From an uncultured Hungatella sp. (lineage in GTDB: Bacteria; Bacillota; Clostridia; Lachnospirales; Lachnospiraceae): 64,000 nucleotides of DNA. The notes below the pieces were generated by a model. That model saw only the letters and a list, made by a program, of their open reading frames with translations, was not told where the DNA came from and searched no databases. A program made the position numbers and the translations under genes. Numbering within the stretch: position 1 is the stretch's first letter; each line of letters starts with the position of its first letter. Location: positions 1 through 64,000 of the forward strand of contig CATLBO010000004.1 of NCBI GenBank assembly GCA_949879025.1, in the 5' to 3' direction. Positions 62,036-64,000 of the stretch are shown here, in pieces.

Positions 62036-63328
62036 TCACCCGATTTTCAGACGAAATTTCTGCAGATCTTTATCGCAGTCTACCCGCTCGATCATAGCTC
62101 CCAAACTTTTTAGCTTCTCCTCAAAGTGTTCGTAGCCCCGCTGGATATATCCGATCTCGTCCACCACCGTATAGCCGTCAGCTGCAAGGCCAGCCAGAAC
62201 CAATGCTGCGCCTGCCCGAAGATCCGGGGCATTAACGGAAGCTCCCGTAAAGCATCCTACTCCGTCAATAACTGCGACATTGCCTTCCACTTTAATGTTG
62301 CTTCCCATGCGGGCCAGCTCATCTACATATTTAAATCGATTTTCAAAAATGCTCTCTGTCACAATACTGGTTCCATGGGCAAGAGCCAGAGTCACTGACA
62401 TCTGGGGCTGCATATCCGTCGGAAATCCCGGGTATGGCAGTGTATTGATATTGGTGTGTCTCTGGTAGGGCTTTCCCACCACCCTGACGGCGTCATCCAG
62501 TTCCACCACTTCGCATCCAATCTCCAAAAGCTTTGCTGAGATGGCCTCCAGATGCTTAGGGATAACGTTTTTCACCGTAACGTCCCCTCGTGTTACTGCT
62601 GCTGCGCACATAAATGTTCCGGCCTCGATCTGATCCGGAATAATGGAATATTCGGTTCCGTGAAGCCTTCTCACGCCTCTGATGCGGATAATATCAGTGC
62701 CTGCCCCTTTAATATTAGCCCCCATGCTGTTAAGAAAGCTGGCAACATCCACCACATGAGGCTCCTTGGCAACATTCTCGATGATAGTCAGGCCATCTGC
62801 CAGAGAAGCTGCCATCATAATATTAATCGTCGCCCCTACAGATACCTTGTCCAGATAAATGTGGCTTCCTACCAAGTCAATGGCATGGGCTACCACTGCG
62901 CCCCGTTCAATCTCTATCTTTGCCCCAAGAGCCCTGAACCCCTTGAGATGAAGGTCAATGGGCCTGCTCCCGATATTGCATCCGCCGGGAAGGGGTACCT
63001 GCGCACTTTTGTATTTTCCTAAAAGAGCCCCTATAAAATAATAGGATGCCCGAATCCTGCGTATATACTCATCATCTACTTCTACTTCATGGATATCTTT
63101 TGCGTTAATTCTTACAGTATGTCTGTCGATCCTCTCGACCCTGGCTCCAATCTCCTCAATGGCCTCTAAAAGGACATTGATGTCCCTGACATCCGGAAGG
63201 TTGTCAATAACCACGTCCTCGTCTGTCATAATTGCAGCCGCCAAAATGCCGAGAGCAGCATTCTTTGCTCCGCTGATCGTCACTTCCCCTGCCAACGGAT
63301 TGCCGCCTTTCATAATATACTGTTCCAT
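62036..63328 (-). CDS. murA: UDP-N-acetylglucosamine 1-carboxyvinyltransferase MurA
   Basis: 430 residues. K22-N23 in SGAKNAALG, the catalytic Cys117 in LPGGCNIGSRP, and PGFPTDMQPQ near 310 with FENRFKYVDEL are MurA hallmarks. It performs the first committed step of peptidoglycan synthesis, adding enolpyruvate to UDP-GlcNAc. AGAGGTGC precedes the ATG. Low-GC Firmicutes often have two MurA copies; this may be one of them. There is a 177-base gap to the next gene on the right with nothing notable. Confidence 0.95.
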   Translation of the reverse strand: MEQYIMKGGNPLAGEVTISGAKNAALGILAAAIMTDEDVVIDNLPDVRDINVLLEAIEEIGARVERIDRHTVRINAKDIHEVEVDDEYIRRIRASYYFIGALLGKYKSAQVPLPGGCNIGSRPIDLHLKGFRALGAKIEIERGAVVAHAIDLVGSHIYLDKVSVGATINIMMAASLADGLTIIENVAKEPHVVDVASFLNSMGANIKGAGTDIIRIRGVRRLHGTEYSIIPDQIEAGTFMCAAAVTRGDVTVKNVIPKHLEAISAKLLEIGCEVVELDDAVRVVGKPYQRHTNINTLPYPGFPTDMQPQMSVTLALAHGTSIVTESIFENRFKYVDELARMGSNIKVEGNVAVIDGVGCFTGASVNAPDLRAGAALVLAGLAADGYTVVDEIGYIQRGYEHFEEKLKSLGAMIERVDCDKDLQKFRLKIG

Positions 63329-63505
63329 TCCGCACCTCTATGTTATCAATCTATTCTCTTACAATCATTTTACTTTTTTCTTTCGCATAAGTAAATTATA
63401 CTCCATACAAGGAAGGACGTCAAGTCCGCCTCAATGTTTGGTCTTTTTCCCTCCCAAAGCAAAGGCAAAGGATTCCCGTGACATGCAAACTGCACGAAAA
63501 ATCAA

Positions 63506-64000
63506 TCAGTCTCCTGGCTTTGCCGCACAAATAAAATCATTTTTTCGGTTCTGGAAGTATTCTGCACTGTCATTGAGTCCCATTTTTGTGCTCTCCCCTG
63601 TGGACGGATTAAAGATTGATACATTATACTGGTCAAATCCATTGAGAAAAACATAGCTTCCGTTTTCTGTATATGCCAGCACCGGATATCCCTGGCCAAT
63701 GAAATATAAAACCTGATTCAGGGAGCATCCTCTTGCGTCAAGAATCAGAACCTGGTTGTCTGTTTCCATGCTTTCCGTAAGTTGTCCGATGCTGCGGATA
63801 ATATCATAGGCTTCCTTCTGGGGATCACGGATCGAGGCCGTGCTGTTCCGGTTCACCCGGTTCCACACAATCCGCTGATTTTTGTCTGTTACCAGTCCCA
63901 TCTTCTCATAAGATGCATTTACTGCATCTGCAAATTTTTCATAAATTCCCAAAAGCTGGCCCTGTCCGTAGGCGTAGAACCGCATGCCTGACACCGGAAG
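63506..64000 (-). CDS. C39-peptidase-like protein, C-terminal part (cut by window edge)
   Basis: About 165 C-terminal residues; the frame stays open to base 64000, so the start lies outside. The sequence VLILDARGCSLNQVLYFIGQGYPVLAYT followed by GFDQYNVSIFNPSTGESTKMGL resembles the second half of a C39-like papain-fold domain, where a catalytic His would usually stand before the beta strand; here that place reads NGSYVFLNG, so the site may be inactive. The N-terminal half, including any signal peptide and the Cys, is not visible. Confidence 0.6.
   Translation of the reverse strand, partial: LPVSGMRFYAYGQGQLLGIYEKFADAVNASYEKMGLVTDKNQRIVWNRVNRNSTASIRDPQKEAYDIIRSIGQLTESMETDNQVLILDARGCSLNQVLYFIGQGYPVLAYTENGSYVFLNGFDQYNVSIFNPSTGESTKMGLNDSAEYFQNRKNDFICAAKPGD

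Noticed and set aside
1..64000. CRISPR arrays, tRNA or rRNA genes, insertion sequences
   Set aside because: No regularly spaced repeats, no cloverleaf with a GGTTCGAATCC-type arm, and no transposase motifs were seen.

Overview
The window reads as chromosomal DNA of an anaerobic Firmicute, most likely a gut Lachnospiraceae (Clostridium cluster XIVa). Supporting signs are the moderate GC, strong AGGAGG-type ribosome sites, a type III glutamine synthetase, a SAM-I (S-box) riboswitch on metK, DUF624/YesL proteins, an anaerobic-type glycerol-3-phosphate oxidation operon with a DUF1667 subunit, and very large Cna_B/SpaA-type surface proteins. I see no transposase, phage module, CRISPR array, rRNA or tRNA.

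Left part (1-9.4 kb): a cut-off Na+/alanine symporter, a zinc-dependent phospholipase C-like protein, an RluA-type pseudouridine synthase, a hemolysin III protein, a first divergent pair (DUF624 protein / one-TM extracytoplasmic protein), a GNAT acetyltransferase, a cyclophilin, AzlCD, an FAH-family hydrolase and the antiterminator GlpP.

Glycerol-phosphate region (8.8-23 kb): an ABC importer (binding lipoprotein and two permeases, no ATPase) followed by GlpQ and GlpP, with a divergent LacI regulator. Next comes a second copy of the DUF624 / one-TM pair. Then, reading leftward, glpK is followed by mgtC-like, glpA-like, glpB-like, DUF1667 and a HAD phosphatase gene. Both glpK and the mgtC-glp operon are preceded by intrinsic-terminator leaders, which fits antitermination by the GlpP encoded nearby. 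Together these genes would import glycerophosphodiesters or related compounds, cut them to glycerol-3-phosphate, phosphorylate glycerol, and oxidise glycerol-3-phosphate to dihydroxyacetone phosphate.

Middle (23-34.6 kb): a Ca2+-type P-ATPase, luxS, glnN, class II fructose-bisphosphate aldolase, thrC, an HD hydrolase, an unknown one-TM protein and malQ.

Surface-protein block (34.6-54.8 kb): three consecutive leftward genes for exported proteins of 688, about 1290 and 4681 residues. Two carry choline-binding-type wall repeats. The third is a giant multi-domain Cna_B/SpaA-like adhesin whose ORF runs through a degenerate sortase signal into a second signal-peptide-like segment, an extra domain and a final TM helix. 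A structured leader precedes the block. This is the most unusual part of the window.

Right part (55-64 kb): MscS channel, glycogen branching enzyme with a charged tail, a DUF3810 metalloprotease-like membrane protein, signal peptidase I, metK with promoter, SAM riboswitch and terminator, murA, and a cut-off C39-peptidase-like protein.
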